DNA of 5,773 nucleotides from Nitrospirota bacterium (GTDB lineage Bacteria; Nitrospirota; CAKKRA01; 9FT-COMBO-42-15), in assembly GCA_016195585.1 (NCBI GenBank), contig JACPZJ010000015.1, positions 1 through 5,773 of the forward strand, in the 5' to 3' direction. The notes under the pieces are model-generated. The model was not told the DNA's origin. It saw only the letters and a program-made list of their open reading frames with translations, and ran no database searches. Positions 4,464 through 5,773 of this stretch are shown piece by piece. The position numbers were made by a program, and so were the translations under genes. Every line of letters begins with the position of its first letter. The first letter of the stretch is position 1.

Positions 4464-5773
4464 ATGGCTGAGATACAACCCATTGAGACCGCAAAAGAGA
4501 TTGGTCATAAGGCATTAAAATGGGGCAAATGGGTTTTCCTTTCCACTATACTATCCAAGTCCTTCCAGTTTTTAACAACAATTATACTTGCAAGGCTGCT
4601 TCTTCCTGCTGATTTTGGAATTATTGCTATTTCGCAGATAATAATCGGCATTGTGAGCCTCTTTCAGGACATGGGTATGACCCAGGCATTAATCCAGAAA
4701 AAGGAGAATATTGAAGAGTCTGCTGATACTGTTTTTTTATTTAATATATTCTGGAGCATGATTTTGTATACCGCAGTTTTTTTTGCTGCTCCTTATATAA
4801 GCGGTTTTTTTAAAAATAATCAGGCAGCCATTATTTTAAGGGTTTTATGTTTATCCTTTTTATTCCAGCCCTTTAATATTATTTCAAATGCCCTTATGAA
4901 AAAAGAATTTTATTTTAAAAGGCTTTTTAATATAACCTTATGGCCAATCATACTTTCCAGCCTCGCTTCAATTATTTTAGCCTATTTTGGTTTTGGCGTC
5001 TGGTCATTGGTTTTGGGGATATTGACAGGGAATTTTTTAATTACTGTTTTAGGATGGCTGGGCATATCATGGAGGCCTGCCTTTAAATTTAATATGGAAA
5101 TTGCAAAGGATATGCTGAATTTCGGAGGCGCCATTTCAATGCAAAATGTTATAATATGGTTTGAGAATACCTTTGATGATATCCTCGTCGGAAGGTGGCT
5201 TGGAACCCCGCTCCTTGGAGTTTACAGATTGGGCTTTAATATTGCTGTGATACCTGCAACTCAGATTGCAGGGCCGATTAATGATGTTGTGTATTCTACA
5301 TTTGTAAAGCTTCAGGATAATAAAGCTGAGTTAAAAAGGTTCTTCTTGTATATAATAAAGTATATCTCTCTGGTAACATTTCCTATAGGCGTCTTTTTAT
5401 TTACTTCTGCAGAGATATTTATTATGACATTTTTAGGTGATAAATGGAGTGAGGCTGTTCCAGTTGTTCAATTTGTATCAGTATACGGCACAATCGGCTC
5501 TATAACATTTGTAATACCAACATTGACCCGTGCAATAGGGAGACACGATATTTATTTGAGATATTTAATTGTATTTTTATTTGTTATGACGCCGCTCTAT
5601 ATATATGCAGTGCCTTATGGGTTAAAGGCCATTAGCGCTGTTCATCTTTTGCTGGCTGTTATCTTTCTGCCTTATATCTTTAATATTGGAATGGGATTGC
5701 TGAATATTAAATTGTCTGAAATAGTAGATAGTCTCTGGGTATCTATTGTAATATCAATAGCGATCGGTGTATC
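4464..5773 (+). CDS. Oligosaccharide flippase (Wzx-like, MOP superfamily), 3' truncated by the window
   Basis: The frame is open from ATG 4464 to the window edge, giving 436 residues without a stop. After a soluble start (MAEIQPIETAKEIGHKALKW), the protein is a run of hydrophobic helices joined by short charged loops. The first helical pair carries the polysaccharide-flippase signature ARLLLPADFGIIAISQ, followed by FQDMGMTQALIQKKE. Later landmarks are LVGRWLGTPLLGVYRLGFNIA and FLGDKWSEAVPV. Such proteins move undecaprenyl-linked glycan units across the inner membrane for O-antigen, capsule or exopolysaccharide. Family length is about 430-500 residues, so only the end is missing. It may be the first gene of a glycan cluster continuing to the right. 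No ribosome binding site is visible. WzxC-like is the closest subgroup I can suggest; the sugar substrate is unknown. Confidence 0.92.
   Translation, partial: MAEIQPIETAKEIGHKALKWGKWVFLSTILSKSFQFLTTIILARLLLPADFGIIAISQIIIGIVSLFQDMGMTQALIQKKENIEESADTVFLFNIFWSMILYTAVFFAAPYISGFFKNNQAAIILRVLCLSFLFQPFNIISNALMKKEFYFKRLFNITLWPIILSSLASIILAYFGFGVWSLVLGILTGNFLITVLGWLGISWRPAFKFNMEIAKDMLNFGGAISMQNVIIWFENTFDDILVGRWLGTPLLGVYRLGFNIAVIPATQIAGPINDVVYSTFVKLQDNKAELKRFFLYIIKYISLVTFPIGVFLFTSAEIFIMTFLGDKWSEAVPVVQFVSVYGTIGSITFVIPTLTRAIGRHDIYLRYLIVFLFVMTPLYIYAVPYGLKAISAVHLLLAVIFLPYIFNIGMGLLNIKLSEIVDSLWVSIVISIAIGV

Overview
This window looks like a stretch of an A/T-rich bacterial chromosome, probably from a draft or metagenome-derived genome. 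Codon use is rich in ATA and AAA. The gene mix (TPR protein plus ABC-2 exporter, HicBA, Uma2, an S23-type four-helix bundle protein) and the dispersed 'GTCATTGCGA' repeat are the sort of content I associate with Nitrospirota and former Deltaproteobacteria. That assignment is an impression, because no rRNA or other phylogenetic marker is present. All genes read on the + strand.

Layout. (1) Positions 1-60 are GC-rich and carry a perfect 20-bp palindrome. They abut, and read in frame into, a membrane-anchored TPR protein (83-976) whose true N-terminus appears lost or lies beyond the window. (2) 978-1426 is a small cassette: a four-helix bundle 'intervening sequence protein' gene broken by one frameshift, flanked by inverted A/T-rich repeats. 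(3) 1464-2381 is an ABC exporter ATPase. (4) 2406-2906 is a HicB-HicA toxin-antitoxin pair. (5) 2910-3527 is the ABC-2 permease, with an apparent internal deletion that puts its last membrane segment out of frame. (6) 3566-4170 is a Uma2-family nuclease gene with its own near-consensus promoter. (7) 4184-4384 is a MITE-like element of about 200 bp with imperfect 15-bp terminal inverted repeats. (8) 4464 to the window end is a polysaccharide flippase, apparently leaderless and truncated by the window edge.

How it fits together. The TPR protein, ATPase and permease plausibly form one ancestral export operon. It has since received a four-helix-bundle cassette between the first two genes and a toxin-antitoxin module between the last two. 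Its permease is damaged, and its 5' end meets a repeat. Nearly every gap between core genes holds a selfish or repeat element. The main caution is that the frameshift and the deletion could be assembly errors, so read-level checks matter before calling these genes dead. I do not see a clearly new multi-gene system. The most interesting signals are the flanked four-helix-bundle cassette, the TA pair inside a transporter operon, and the hairpin at the permease deletion point.
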